Shown one piece after another: positions 1 through 10,115 of a stretch of 64,000 nt of DNA. The stretch is from Dokdonia sp. 4H-3-7-5 (lineage in GTDB: Bacteria > Bacteroidota > Bacteroidia > Flavobacteriales > Flavobacteriaceae). Made by a program: the position numbers and the translations under genes. The notes beneath the pieces were generated by a model. That model was not told the DNA's origin. It made no database searches and saw nothing but the letters and a program-made list of their open reading frames with translations. Location of the stretch: positions 1,054,001-1,118,000 of the forward strand of contig NC_015496.1 of the NCBI RefSeq assembly GCF_000212355.1. Direction: 5' to 3'. Within the stretch, counting starts at the first letter, position 1. Each line of letters begins with the position of its first letter.

Positions 1-1073
1 ATAGGTTTCACTTCAAAATTTTCTTGTTCAAGCTTTCGCGAAAGCGTTCTAACCTTTTCATTACCCATCACCACAGCACAGTGTATGGCTGAATTACTTT
101 CTATGAATAAGCTATCAAGTTCGTGCTTTTGAATCAAACTGTTGAAATAAATTATAAGCTCTTGTAAATTTCCCACTGCTGGTAACTGTGCATCACTCCG
201 CACATCTAATTGCTCGTAAGCGGCCATTATTGTAGCAATGGCATGCGGTGGAAGTCCCGTGGTGTAAATAAATGATCTCGCAAAATTAATAAGGTAGGTG
301 CACAATGGCTCGCTGCATAAAATAGCTGCCCCATGTGCTCCCATGCCTTTACCAAAAGTAATAATACGAGCAAAAGTCTCGTTTTCTAACGCCAACTCCT
401 GCACTAAACCAAGTCCCTTTGTACCTATAACACCCGTTGCATGAGCTTCATCTACTATTAGGTAGATGTTATGTTTTTTACAAAGCTGAGTAATAGCCAT
501 GAGATCTGGCGTATCACCATCCATCGAAAAAACTGACTCCGTAACGAGGTATATCGCCGTTGTAGTTTCTTGATCATCTAGGTGATGCATCGCTTTAAGA
601 CGAGTGACTACAGTTTCTATATCTGCAATATCATTGTGTTTAAACTTATAACCTCTAGCAAGGCTCATCTGGATACCATCACGTATGCTAGCGTGTATAA
701 ACTCGTCGTAAAGAATGAGATCACCGCGCTGTGGCACGCTTTGAAAAAAACCAATATTTGCATCATAACCGCTATTAAATATAAGAGCAGTCTCACTATT
801 ATGAACACCAGCAATTAAGGTCTCTGCCTGACTATAAAGGGTATGATTACCAGATAACAGTCGACTGCCGGTGGCACCATTTGCAATAATTTGATGTTCG
901 TCTAAGATCTCTTGTGTTCGCTCTGCAATATTTCTAGCAATAGGAAGGCTACTAGAAAAACCCAAATAATCGTTAGATGAAAAATCCACCAGACCTAACG
1001 AAGTATTAAGTGTTCGCAAAGAATCACTGTCTCTGCGTATGCTAAGTTTTTTCTGTAGTTTTTCTGGTAACAT
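1..1073 (-). CDS. bioF: 8-amino-7-oxononanoate synthase (BioF), partial
   Basis: PLP-dependent fold-type I acyltransferase that condenses pimeloyl-thioester with L-alanine in biotin synthesis. I translated the minus strand from the ATG at 1073; the frame stays open through base 1, so the C-terminus lies outside the window. Visible family signatures are FSSNDYLGF near residue 31, DEAHATGVIG near 208 (PLP-ring Asp and following His) and the Schiff-base lysine region ITFGKGMGAHGA with Lys242. About 357 of the usual 380-390 residues are present. It diverges from the M61 peptidase across 85 bp. The palindromic repeat at 32-45 lies in frame and encodes LSRK. A related alpha-oxoamine synthase such as Kbl is possible, but the N-terminus looks like BioF. 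Confidence 0.85.
   Translation of the reverse strand, partial: MLPEKLQKKLSIRRDSDSLRTLNTSLGLVDFSSNDYLGFSSSLPIARNIAERTQEILDEHQIIANGATGSRLLSGNHTLYSQAETLIAGVHNSETALIFNSGYDANIGFFQSVPQRGDLILYDEFIHASIRDGIQMSLARGYKFKHNDIADIETVVTRLKAMHHLDDQETTTAIYLVTESVFSMDGDTPDLMAITQLCKKHNIYLIVDEAHATGVIGTKGLGLVQELALENETFARIITFGKGMGAHGAAILCSEPLCTYLINFARSFIYTTGLPPHAIATIMAAYEQLDVRSDAQLPAVGNLQELIIYFNSLIQKHELDSLFIESNSAIHCAVVMGNEKVRTLSRKLEQENFEVKP
32..45. repeat. GCTTTCGCGAAAGC palindrome, copy 1 (in bioF)
   Basis: Exact 14-bp palindrome inside the bioF reading frame, read as LSRK on the minus strand. Confidence 0.95.
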
Positions 1074-1158
1074 ATGGTAAAGATACTTCACGTGTTTGAC
1101 ATATATAACCCACGGAAGTGATCTTAGTTTCTTACTTTTAAATTCTAAATATTCTACT

Positions 1159-2931
1159 ATGAGATTTTTATGTTTCGCCCTTTTACTCACTAGCCTTTGT
1201 TATGGACAAACTAATGTGTACGAGATATCTTTTGATAACGCACACCACCATGAAGCGCAGATAGCTATCACTTTTCCTGAACTCAAGAAAAAGACCGTAG
1301 TGGTGCGCATGAGTAGATCCTCACCAGGACGCTACGCAATACATGAGTTTGCAAAAAACGTTTTTAATTTTAAGGCTACAAACAGTAAGGGAGAAGCGCT
1401 AGAAGCAACACGTCCAGATGCATACTCTTGGAAGATTAAAGATCATGATGGAGAGGTAAACGTGTCATACACACTATTTGCAAATAGAGCAGATGGTACC
1501 TACTCACAAGTAGATGAGTCGCACGCACATCTCAATATGCCAGCAACGTTCATGTTTATGGAAGGAGAAGACCACCGTCCAATTGAGATAAATTTTAAAC
1601 TAAGGAAAGATTTGAATTGGAAGGTAGCGAGCCAACTCAAAAAAATAGACGATGCACGTTACAGCGCACCAAACTTGCAGTACTTTTTAGACAGCCCTAC
1701 AGAGGTAAGCGATTACAAGCTTAGGGAATTTAAAGTAGATGGTCAGAACATACGTTTTGCATTACATAGTGATGACACCTCAGAAGATTTTGACACCTAT
1801 TGGGACAAGGTAAAAGCTATTGTACTGGCGCAAAAAGAGGTTTTTGGAACGTTGCCTACCTATGATTTTGGCGAGTACACTTTTCTTGCTTGTTATGCTC
1901 CTCACGTATCTGGAGATGGGATGGAACATCGCAACAGCACGATTCTTACAGACAGAGAGTCACTAGCAGCTGGAGGAATGGATGGAAATATAGGTACTGT
2001 ATCTCACGAGTTTTTCCACTCTTGGAATGTAGAGCGCATACGCCCTGCAGATTTAGAGCCTTTTGACTTTACAGCGGCCAATATGAGTGGCTCACTTTGG
2101 TTTGCCGAAGGTTTTACAAGCTATTACACAAATCTTATACTTGCCCGCGCCGGTGTTATCACTAGTGAAGACTATGTAAAAAGTCTCAACGGGACGTTTA
2201 ACTATGTATGGAACTCACCTGCACGTGACTATTTTAACCCGATTGAGATGAGCTACCAGGCGCCCTTTGTAGATGCCGCGACCTCTGTAGATCCCGTAAA
2301 TAGAAACAATACCTTTATCTCATATTACTCGTATGGAAGTGTACTCGGGCTTGCGCTTGACCTCTCACTACGCCAGCAAGGACTTAATCTTGACGACTAT
2401 TTCAAAGTGGTGTGGAATCAGTTTGGAAAAAAGGAAATCTCTTATTCCATACAAGATCTTGAGAATGTACTAGCTGAGTATGCGGGTGACGCTTTCGCGA
2501 AAACGTTCTTCTCTCAATATATTTATGATAGTCAAATGCCAGATTATCAAAACCTATTAACAAATGCGGGACTCACAATCACACAAGACGAAACAAAGCC
2601 GTACCTAGGAATACGAGTAAACGCCACCGAAACTGGTTTAAGAATTGCACGAGCTACCTCAAAAGGAACACCAGCCTATACAGCAGGCCTTAACGAAGGG
2701 GATCTTATTACTGCATTAGATGGCACGGAGTTAAGAACTAGTGAAGCTTATGAAGCCTATTTGAATTCGCTGTCCGTAGGACAGACTGTAGTTGCCAACT
2801 ATGAGCGATTTGGTAGAAAGCTTACAACTAAACTAACTGTAAGAGCAGATCCTACCTACGCAATAGCAATGGATCCAAAGCCAAGCAAAAAACCTAGCAA
2901 GCTCAGAAAATACTGGCTTCAAGAAAAATAA
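1159..2931 (+). CDS. M61 family (glycyl aminopeptidase-type) metallopeptidase with PDZ domain
   Basis: Predicted exported zinc peptidase. The start at 1159 gives a clean signal peptide (MRFLCFALLLTSLCYGQ); a longer reading from 1096 adds 21 residues that do not look conserved. The zinc site HEFFH is at residues 283-287, with the third ligand probably Glu317 in WFAEGFTSYY. The GMEHRNST segment before it (near 254) is typical of M61 enzymes. A PDZ domain occupies roughly residues 480-570 (KPYLGIRV..., then AGLNEGDLITALDG). Length (590 aa) is normal for bacterial M61 proteins. The gene is followed by its own terminator. Substrate unknown. A degenerate palindrome copy at 2491 encodes AFAK. Confidence 0.88.
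   Translation: MRFLCFALLLTSLCYGQTNVYEISFDNAHHHEAQIAITFPELKKKTVVVRMSRSSPGRYAIHEFAKNVFNFKATNSKGEALEATRPDAYSWKIKDHDGEVNVSYTLFANRADGTYSQVDESHAHLNMPATFMFMEGEDHRPIEINFKLRKDLNWKVASQLKKIDDARYSAPNLQYFLDSPTEVSDYKLREFKVDGQNIRFALHSDDTSEDFDTYWDKVKAIVLAQKEVFGTLPTYDFGEYTFLACYAPHVSGDGMEHRNSTILTDRESLAAGGMDGNIGTVSHEFFHSWNVERIRPADLEPFDFTAANMSGSLWFAEGFTSYYTNLILARAGVITSEDYVKSLNGTFNYVWNSPARDYFNPIEMSYQAPFVDAATSVDPVNRNNTFISYYSYGSVLGLALDLSLRQQGLNLDDYFKVVWNQFGKKEISYSIQDLENVLAEYAGDAFAKTFFSQYIYDSQMPDYQNLLTNAGLTITQDETKPYLGIRVNATETGLRIARATSKGTPAYTAGLNEGDLITALDGTELRTSEAYEAYLNSLSVGQTVVANYERFGRKLTTKLTVRADPTYAIAMDPKPSKKPSKLRKYWLQEK
2491..2504. repeat. Degenerate palindrome copy (GCTTTCGCGAAAAC, in M61 gene)
   Basis: One mismatch to GCTTTCGCGAAAGC; lies in the peptidase gene and is read as AFAKT. 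Confidence 0.7.
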
Positions 2932-2953
2932 AAAGGTAGCTTTTACAACTTAT

Positions 2954-2988
2954 ATCCCCAGTACTAAAACTAGTGTCGGGGATTTTTT
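2954..2988 (+). terminator. Rho-independent terminator after M61 peptidase
   Basis: Hairpin with an ATCCCC/GGGGAT outer stem, an inner ACTA/TAGT stem and two wobble pairs between them, followed by a run of six T. It lies 22 bp after the peptidase stop codon. Confidence 0.75.
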
Positions 2989-3009
2989 ATGTGTGATTTT
3001 TAAATAAAA

Positions 3010-3026
3010 TTATTGTTTTTCAATAA
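3010..3026. promoter_or_regulatory. Operator-like inverted repeat 1 (TTATTG-N5-CAATAA)
   Basis: Perfect 6-bp inverted repeat with a 5-bp spacer, overlapping the -33 TTG of the promoter before the DUF2975 genes. A second, nearly identical site lies 31 bp downstream. Probably bound by the small HTH protein at the end of this operon (inference). Confidence 0.55.
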
Positions 3027-3040
3027 TTTTTATATATTTG
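3013..3040 (+). promoter_or_regulatory. Bacteroidota-type promoter of the DUF2975-HTH operon
   Basis: TTG at 3013-3015, 17-bp spacer, then TATATTTG at 3033-3040, which matches the TAnnTTTG -7 element. The start codon is 22 bp downstream. Confidence 0.7.
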
Positions 3041-3057
3041 TTATTGTAAAACGATAA
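3041..3057. promoter_or_regulatory. Operator-like inverted repeat 2 (TTATTG-N5-CGATAA)
   Basis: Same 17-bp architecture as the site at 3010-3026, with one half-site difference. It covers the expected transcription start and ends 4 bp before the ATG. Confidence 0.55.
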
Positions 3058-3061
3058 TAAA

Positions 3062-3568
3062 ATGAAAAATTTAGCAATTCTCAGAAAACTGATTTCCATT
3101 TACTACTACCTAATGGTAATACTATTTGCGATAGGACTTATTACCATTCCATTGCTTCTATATCTAGGAAAGAAAACTGAGGTTTCTTTTTTTGGCGATC
3201 AAATAAACATACACTCGCTTTCCTCCACAAAAACTGCTATCGTTCTCTTTCTTATAGGCTCGCTATACTTGCTATACTTTCTATCCATTAGGTTGATTAA
3301 AAATACAGTGGATACCTTAGCTACTGGTGTATATTTTACACAAAAGGTTATCTCTAATTTTAAAAAAGCAGGCAACTACTTTATAGCGATTGGAATTGGA
3401 GCAACTATTGTCAAGATTATCGTAGACCTTCTTGTCCTGAGTGAATTAAAAATAAACATCGATGGAGGGATGCTTGTGTTTATTCTTTTTGGGCTTTTCT
3501 TTATGTTTTTGAGTGAAGCATTTGCAAAAGCACGGACTATCAATGAAGAAAACAATTTAACTATATAA
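3062..3568 (+). CDS. DUF2975 family membrane protein (first copy)
   Basis: A 168-aa integral membrane protein with about four hydrophobic segments (roughly residues 12-34, 55-80, 105-128 and 135-158). Arrangement and size fit the DUF2975 family, which is commonly encoded next to a small YozG-like HTH regulator, as here. Biochemical role unknown. It ends in the residues NNLTI, closely matched by the NDLTI end of the next protein, which suggests tandem duplication. First gene of a three-gene operon (gaps 9 and 3 bp). Confidence 0.75.
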   Translation: MKNLAILRKLISIYYYLMVILFAIGLITIPLLLYLGKKTEVSFFGDQINIHSLSSTKTAIVLFLIGSLYLLYFLSIRLIKNTVDTLATGVYFTQKVISNFKKAGNYFIAIGIGATIVKIIVDLLVLSELKINIDGGMLVFILFGLFFMFLSEAFAKARTINEENNLTI

Positions 3569-3577
3569 ACACATCAG

Positions 3578-4051
3578 ATGAAAAAAATTAAAATACTTTA
3601 CGTAGCTACCATTATTATGGCGGTTATGTATATAATAGGTTACTTAACCACATTTGTTGTACTAAGTAGAGCTTCGGCCAATAATGTTTATACAGGGAAA
3701 GATCTAGTATTTGGAAGCTATAATATGTACATAAGTGACGCGCAATCTCTACTAATTTTTATTGGCTTAATTGTCAGTATACTTAGTCTAAAAAGCATAA
3801 TTAAAGAGGGCTACTTTTCAATAAACGCCAAAAAATTAATGAGTATAGCAGGATACATCTTTTTCTTCTCAGGCGTCTTGATGACCGTTTTAGATATTAT
3901 AAGAGTTCAAAGTGGAGGCGACCCAAACATAATGATGGGAATTATTTTGATGGATTTTATGTTTGCATTACTTGGCTTTATAGTTCTAATTATTGCAGAT
4001 ATGGCACAAACTGGATATCAACTCAAATCTGAAAATGATCTAACTATATAA
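3578..4051 (+). CDS. DUF2975 family membrane protein (second copy)
   Basis: A 157-aa protein with four predicted membrane segments (about residues 5-28, 55-75, 88-108 and 122-142). It has the same length class, topology and C-terminal LTI ending as the upstream protein and I assign it to the same family, though overall identity is low. It sits 9 bp after the first copy and 3 bp before the HTH gene. Function unknown; co-transcription with the regulator suggests a regulator-linked membrane module. Confidence 0.65.
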   Translation: MKKIKILYVATIIMAVMYIIGYLTTFVVLSRASANNVYTGKDLVFGSYNMYISDAQSLLIFIGLIVSILSLKSIIKEGYFSINAKKLMSIAGYIFFFSGVLMTVLDIIRVQSGGDPNIMMGIILMDFMFALLGFIVLIIADMAQTGYQLKSENDLTI

Positions 4052-4054
4052 CCT

Positions 4055-4267
4055 ATGCCTATAACTATTAACTTAGACAAAGTACTGGCAGATCGTGAGA
4101 TGAGGAGTAAGGAGCTTGCAGAGATTGTAGGTATTACAGAAGCAAACCTCTCTATCCTTAAATCTGGTAAGGCAAAGGCAGTGCGTTTCTCTACGCTTGA
4201 GGCGATCTGTAAGGCCTTGGATTGTCAACCTGGAGATATACTAGAATATACCACAAAAGACACATAA
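4055..4267 (+). CDS. Small Cro/CI-type HTH regulator (YozG-like)
   Basis: A 70-aa protein that is essentially a single helix-turn-helix domain: MRSKELAEIVGITEANLSIL forms the first helices and recognition helix, and LEAICKALDCQPGDILEY is the classic end of small XRE-family proteins. Third gene of the DUF2975 operon. The two TTATTG-N5-CRATAA repeats at the operon promoter are the natural candidate binding sites, which would make it an autoregulator (inference). Confidence 0.85.
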   Translation: MPITINLDKVLADREMRSKELAEIVGITEANLSILKSGKAKAVRFSTLEAICKALDCQPGDILEYTTKDT

Positions 4268-4296
4268 TACATTTTAAAACTTTTTCTAAAACAAAA

Positions 4297-4329
4297 AAAG
4301 CCCAAATTCTAAGAAGAATTTGGGCTTTT
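4297..4329. terminator. Bidirectional terminator between the HTH gene and atpC
   Basis: Stem AAAGCCCAAATTCT/AGAATTTGGGCTTT with a 4-nt loop, flanked by A- and T-rich tracts, so it can end transcripts from both convergent genes. Confidence 0.88.
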
Positions 4330-4348
4330 AAACTTATTTCACTGCGCT

Positions 4349-4627
4349 TTAATCTGCTAGCACAATCACTTTATTGTTGTTCATCTCTACAGTGCCACTT
4401 GCAATTACAAGTGACCATTTACCGTCTGATGTTTTGGTAAATTTACCTTCCTGACCTGCAGCAATTGTAGGATTTCCTTCAAATTTTACAGTTCCTGCTC
4501 CTAGTAAAGAAACAGTTGCTGCGTGATTATCTAACATTTGGTATTCACCATTTACACCTGGTACAGTAACCGATGATACTTCACCGCTTACTAGAGATGC
4601 CTCTGGAGTTACAATTTCTAAATGCAT
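4349..4627 (-). CDS. atpC: F1Fo ATP synthase epsilon subunit (short form)
   Basis: Central-stalk epsilon subunit. The N-terminal beta-sandwich is clear (MHLEIVTPEASLVSGEVSSV, then PGVNGEYQMLDNHAA). The protein is only 92 aa, against about 130-140 aa in E. coli or Bacillus, and stops at the end of the beta-sandwich, so the two C-terminal helices that inhibit ATP hydrolysis elsewhere are absent. Short epsilon subunits are, as far as I recall, usual in Bacteroidota. It follows atpD by 48 bp, and that gap holds a palindromic repeat. Confidence 0.93.
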   Translation of the reverse strand: MHLEIVTPEASLVSGEVSSVTVPGVNGEYQMLDNHAATVSLLGAGTVKFEGNPTIAAGQEGKFTKTSDGKWSLVIASGTVEMNNNKVIVLAD

Positions 4628-4644
4628 AGTTTATAATTTATAGT

Positions 4645-4664
4645 ACGCTTTCGCGAAAGCGTAA
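4645..4664. repeat. Palindrome copy 2 (between atpD and atpC)
   Basis: The 14-bp core at 4648-4661 is extended by symmetric flanks to a 20-bp perfect palindrome. It lies within the 48-bp atpD-atpC intercistronic gap, so it should be transcribed as a hairpin in the atpDC mRNA. Confidence 0.95.
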
Positions 4665-4675
4665 TTAAAAATCTC

Positions 4676-6190
<1,515 letters not shown>

Positions 6191-6242
6191 CTATTTAATG
6201 TTTAGCGAAATAAAAGCGAAAAAATTATCGTTTTTCGTGGTG

Positions 6243-6273
6243 CAAAGATACTGTTTAATATTTTATACAAAAA
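6243..6273 (-). promoter_or_regulatory. Promoter of atpD-atpC
   Basis: On the minus strand TTTTTG (6268-6273), 17-bp spacer, then TATCTTTG (6243-6250), a full match to the Bacteroidota -7 element TAnnTTTG. The expected mRNA start leaves a leader of about 50 nt. The remaining stretch between here and the glmS terminator (6274-6382) shows nothing else I can support. Confidence 0.7.
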
Positions 6274-6382
6274 TGCAAAATGTAAGTTTTTATAAGCCTT
6301 TTCATGATATTCATAATTCAGCGATTAAAGAATATACACGGCGGCTGTAATAATTTGATTTTCTTTAAAATAGATGCAAAAG

Positions 6383-6420
6383 AAAAGGACTTATCCAGCT
6401 TCTAGCGAATAAGTCCTTTT
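6383..6420 (-). terminator. Terminator after glmS
   Basis: Perfect 12-bp stem AAAAGGACTTAT/ATAAGTCCTTTT around a 14-nt loop, about 70 bp downstream of the glmS stop, giving a U-run on the minus-strand transcript. Confidence 0.85.
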
Positions 6421-6491
6421 GTAAAAAAATAAATAATCTAGTTAGCCAGCATTCTAAAATGCCCTAAGCAAAACAGTAGATTATTAAAATA

Positions 6492-8339
6492 TTACTCCAC
6501 CGTAACCGATTTTGCCAAATTACGTGGTTGATCTACATTTTTACCAAGCATCAATGCTATGTGGTAAGATAATAACTGTAACGGTATAGTAGCCAAAATT
6601 GGAGTAAGTGGTTCTAGCGTTTCTGGAATCTCAATTACATGATCCGCAAGCCTCTTAACCTCCGTGTCACCTTCTGTAACAATACCGATAATCTTACCGC
6701 TACGTGCTTTAATTTCTTCTATATTACTTACTACCTTTTCGTAATGTCCTTTTTTCATTGCAATAACAAAAACTGGCATCATTTCATCTATAAGTGCAAT
6801 AGGTCCGTGCTTCATTTCTGCCGCCGGATAACCCTCTGCGTGGATGTAAGATATCTCCTTAAGCTTAAGAGCTCCTTCAAGTGCTACTGGAAAATTATAA
6901 CCACGCCCTAAATAAAGAGCGTTAGGTGCATCCTTATATTGCGCTGCAACAATCTCTGCTTGATCATTACATTTTAATGCTTTCTCAACTTTTTCAGGGA
7001 TACGCTCTAATTCTTGTAGATAACTTCTAAACTCAGAATCGGCCATTTTACCTGTTGCTTGAGCAAGTCTTAAGGCGATTAAAGTAAGTATTGTTATCTG
7101 AGTAGTAAAAGCCTTTGTAGATGCAACACCAATCTCTGGACCTGCATGTGTATATGCTCCTGCATCTGTTATTCTAGAAATAGAAGAACCTACAACATTA
7201 CAAACACCAAAAACAAACGCTCCTTGCTCTTTAGCAAGTTTAATTGCCGCCATTGTATCTGCAGTTTCTCCACTTTGAGAAATTGCTATGATAACATCAT
7301 CCTTAAAGACTACTGGGTTACGATATCTAAACTCTGAAGCATACTCCACCTCTACTGGTACACGAGCAAACTCTTCAAAAATATACTCAGCTACAAGTCC
7401 TGCGTGCCATGACGTACCACAAGCTATAATAATAATACGTCGAGCATTTTTAAACTTCTCTATATTATCATCAATACCTGCCATTTTGATAATACCCTCC
7501 TTAACAAGCATACGCCCACGAAAAGTATCCTTAATTGCCTGAGGCTGCTCGTAAATCTCCTTAAGCATAAAGTGATTATAACCACCTTTTTCTATTTGCT
7601 CAAGATTAAGCTTTAACTCCTCTATATACGGATCAACTAAAGAATCATCTTTAATTTTACGTACTTTTAATTTCTTATGATTGCGTATTACCGCCATCTC
7701 ACCATCTTTAAGATAGATGGTCTTATTTGTGTACTCAATAAATGGCGTAGCATCTGAAGCAATGAAGAATTCATCTTCTCCCACTCCAATAGCAAGAGGA
7801 CTACCTAAACGGGCAACCACAATTTCGTCAGGTTTTGTTTTATCAAAAACCGCAATTGCATAAGCGCCTATGGTTTGGTTAAGTGCAATTTGCACCGCCT
7901 TCCCTAGCTTAACTCCTTCATTTTTCTTTACATCTTCAATTAAGTTTACCAATACTTCTGTATCAGTATCTGATTGAAAAGTGTAACCACGTTTTATAAG
8001 CTCTTGACGCAAAGCGTCATAGTTTTCTATAATTCCATTATGAATGATTACCAACTCTCCAGAATTGGACAAATGCGGATGGCTATTCACATCATTAGGA
8101 ACGCCATGTGTTGCCCACCTTGTGTGCCCAATACCTATACCACCAGTCGTAGAAATTTCTGACTCTAGCTTAGTACGCAAATCAGCAACTTTACCTTTTG
8201 TTTTAGAGAACTTTAAATCAGTACCATCATATAATGCAATTCCCGCACTATCATAACCCCTGTATTCTAGTCTCTCTAAACCCTGAACAACTACTGGATA
8301 GGCATCTCTATGCCCTATATAACCAACTATTCCACACAT
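6492..8339 (-). CDS. glmS: Glutamine--fructose-6-phosphate aminotransferase (isomerizing)
   Basis: Makes glucosamine-6-phosphate from fructose-6-phosphate and glutamine, the first step toward UDP-GlcNAc for peptidoglycan. The N-terminal glutaminase begins MCGIVGYIGHRDA with the nucleophilic Cys after Met1, followed by GIGHTRWATHG. Two SIS sugar-binding domains follow (ACGTSWHAG, then the C-terminal AAEMKHGPIALID region), ending with the usual LAKSVTVE. At 615 aa it is full length. It is the last gene of a minus-strand cluster with the starch-synthase-like gene and the DUF4270 gene (gaps 7 and 11 bp). Confidence 0.98.
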   Translation of the reverse strand: MCGIVGYIGHRDAYPVVVQGLERLEYRGYDSAGIALYDGTDLKFSKTKGKVADLRTKLESEISTTGGIGIGHTRWATHGVPNDVNSHPHLSNSGELVIIHNGIIENYDALRQELIKRGYTFQSDTDTEVLVNLIEDVKKNEGVKLGKAVQIALNQTIGAYAIAVFDKTKPDEIVVARLGSPLAIGVGEDEFFIASDATPFIEYTNKTIYLKDGEMAVIRNHKKLKVRKIKDDSLVDPYIEELKLNLEQIEKGGYNHFMLKEIYEQPQAIKDTFRGRMLVKEGIIKMAGIDDNIEKFKNARRIIIIACGTSWHAGLVAEYIFEEFARVPVEVEYASEFRYRNPVVFKDDVIIAISQSGETADTMAAIKLAKEQGAFVFGVCNVVGSSISRITDAGAYTHAGPEIGVASTKAFTTQITILTLIALRLAQATGKMADSEFRSYLQELERIPEKVEKALKCNDQAEIVAAQYKDAPNALYLGRGYNFPVALEGALKLKEISYIHAEGYPAAEMKHGPIALIDEMMPVFVIAMKKGHYEKVVSNIEEIKARSGKIIGIVTEGDTEVKRLADHVIEIPETLEPLTPILATIPLQLLSYHIALMLGKNVDQPRNLAKSVTVE

Positions 8340-8350
8340 ACTTTAAATTA

Positions 8351-10108
8351 TTACAATCCTAAAGCTAAACCACAAGGGCTGTTAGGATCAATTTCTTCTG
8401 TTATTGTATAATACAATCTTAATCTTAATTTCTTCTCTTCATCAGAACTCGCAGTTCCATGTAGTATAGTTCCCTCTGGTGAGATTACTCCAGAAAACGG
8501 AACTCTCTGCCCATCTTGAATACCTCCCGTCCCACCTATCAAGGCAGTATTATCAATAGTGACATTCTGAGAGACAGATAAAGCTAATCTCACATTTGTA
8601 GAATCATTTTTAATGATATTATTTATGTGCTGGGTAAGACGTATTCTATAGCTAACTCCGTTACTTGAAAGATCACCGTCAACTTCTCTGGAAAGTCTTC
8701 CCAAGTGGTTTGTTCTCGTATTAACAGCTCCACCTTCGCCAGTTGTATTATCAATAAGTGCATCTAGCAAGGTAGCATTATTATCATAATCATATATAAA
8801 TACTCTCTCTGGCTCTAATTCTCCATTACTACCAGCACTTAATTCATCTTGTTGAACGTAAAATTGCAAGTTTGCTTCATTTACAATTATATTACAAGCT
8901 CTTAGAGCCTCTAGCTGATCTGCAACACCATTATCGTCCTCATCTGCACCAAATAAATCAATTAAAGCAATACTACCATCACCTCCTTTTAGATATAAAT
9001 TTTCTTCACCATCAATTACATTTTGAGAATCATTAAAACTAGTAGATCCTATAGGGCTCTGACTAAAATCGTTGTCGTAAGCGATTGCGCGAACACCAGA
9101 AGACCTTAAAGAAATATTCCCAGTTCCTGTTGAGACTGTTTCTCCAGAGTCATCTGTTGTAGAATCTTCATTAGTAAAAGAATAATATATAGTGACGTTC
9201 AAGTTTGCTACATCAAATAAAATAGCACTCCCCTTATCATCTATAGCTTCTGCTTTAAGATATAACCCTCTAAAATAATCATTGAATGTATTTTGATTTA
9301 ACAAAGTACCTTGACCTTCTTGGTCAATAATTGCCTGTTTCCAATAATCCAAAACAGCGGCATCGGCAGCATTGCCATTTGTGTACGAAAGTCTAATTCT
9401 AGGACTTAATCTATCCACATCATTAGTTCCATCTGGATTACCAGCATCGTCAAGATTTGGCGTAGTTAATATGATTTCGCTAGCATCTAGCACAAAACCC
9501 TCTTCTTGCATACCACCAGTACCCTCATCGCGAACCTCAAATAACAAGTCTCCTTCTACTCCTTGAAATTCAGAAATTTCATTAGAATAATATATTGCTG
9601 AGCTTTCAAAGTCTTCTGCAGGGTCTAGACTATTTAAAAAGAAATTTGATCTGTAAACAGATAATTTCATTTGACCTGGAGTGTTACCAAAAATAGAGTC
9701 TAAAGTATACGTTGAATTTCCATCTGTATCTGTTTCTTCTAATGAAGAATAATACGGAAGTGAAAAAACTACAGAATCAATTTCAGTTTCATCACCAAAA
9801 TCAGGATTATTACTCGATAAAGAAACTTGAGTTAGTAATGAGCTAGTAGTTGATCCATAAGTTGGGTCTTTATAAAAACCAACAACTCCAACGGACGTAC
9901 CGCTAGTTTGAACCCCATTAAAGCCTGAAGCATCGGCATAATTACGACTGTAAGCCGCTATTTTTAAATCTTGAGCAAGCTCTGTATCAAAATTGACCTC
10001 TCCCACAATACTAGTTCCAATAGAACCAAACTCGTCCTCACAGGAAATAATCAACAGCGCAAGTGCCAAAACCATGGCTGCTTGCTTAAGCATTTTATTC
10101 AATCTCAT
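8351..10108 (-). CDS. DUF4270 family lipoprotein
   Basis: A 585-aa predicted outer-membrane or surface lipoprotein. Signal sequence with lipobox LIISC (Cys23 from the first Met; a start at MLKQAA is also possible). The rest is Asp/Ser/Thr-rich and predicted beta-strand, as in DUF4270 proteins, which as I recall often lie beside glmS and a starch-synthase-domain gene in Flavobacteriaceae. A calcium-loop-like segment, DEDDNGVADQLE, is visible mid-protein. Function unknown; the operon suggests an envelope role. Confidence 0.8.
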   Translation of the reverse strand: MRLNKMLKQAAMVLALALLIISCEDEFGSIGTSIVGEVNFDTELAQDLKIAAYSRNYADASGFNGVQTSGTSVGVVGFYKDPTYGSTTSSLLTQVSLSSNNPDFGDETEIDSVVFSLPYYSSLEETDTDGNSTYTLDSIFGNTPGQMKLSVYRSNFFLNSLDPAEDFESSAIYYSNEISEFQGVEGDLLFEVRDEGTGGMQEEGFVLDASEIILTTPNLDDAGNPDGTNDVDRLSPRIRLSYTNGNAADAAVLDYWKQAIIDQEGQGTLLNQNTFNDYFRGLYLKAEAIDDKGSAILFDVANLNVTIYYSFTNEDSTTDDSGETVSTGTGNISLRSSGVRAIAYDNDFSQSPIGSTSFNDSQNVIDGEENLYLKGGDGSIALIDLFGADEDDNGVADQLEALRACNIIVNEANLQFYVQQDELSAGSNGELEPERVFIYDYDNNATLLDALIDNTTGEGGAVNTRTNHLGRLSREVDGDLSSNGVSYRIRLTQHINNIIKNDSTNVRLALSVSQNVTIDNTALIGGTGGIQDGQRVPFSGVISPEGTILHGTASSDEEKKLRLRLYYTITEEIDPNSPCGLALGL

Positions 10109-10115
10109 AATTAGT

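Noticed and set aside
582-818. 78-aa plus-strand open frame near the left edge
   Set aside because: Lies entirely opposite the clear bioF coding frame.
1096-1158. Extra N-terminal codons of the M61 peptidase
   Set aside because: The later ATG gives a clean signal peptide; the upstream extension would bury it.
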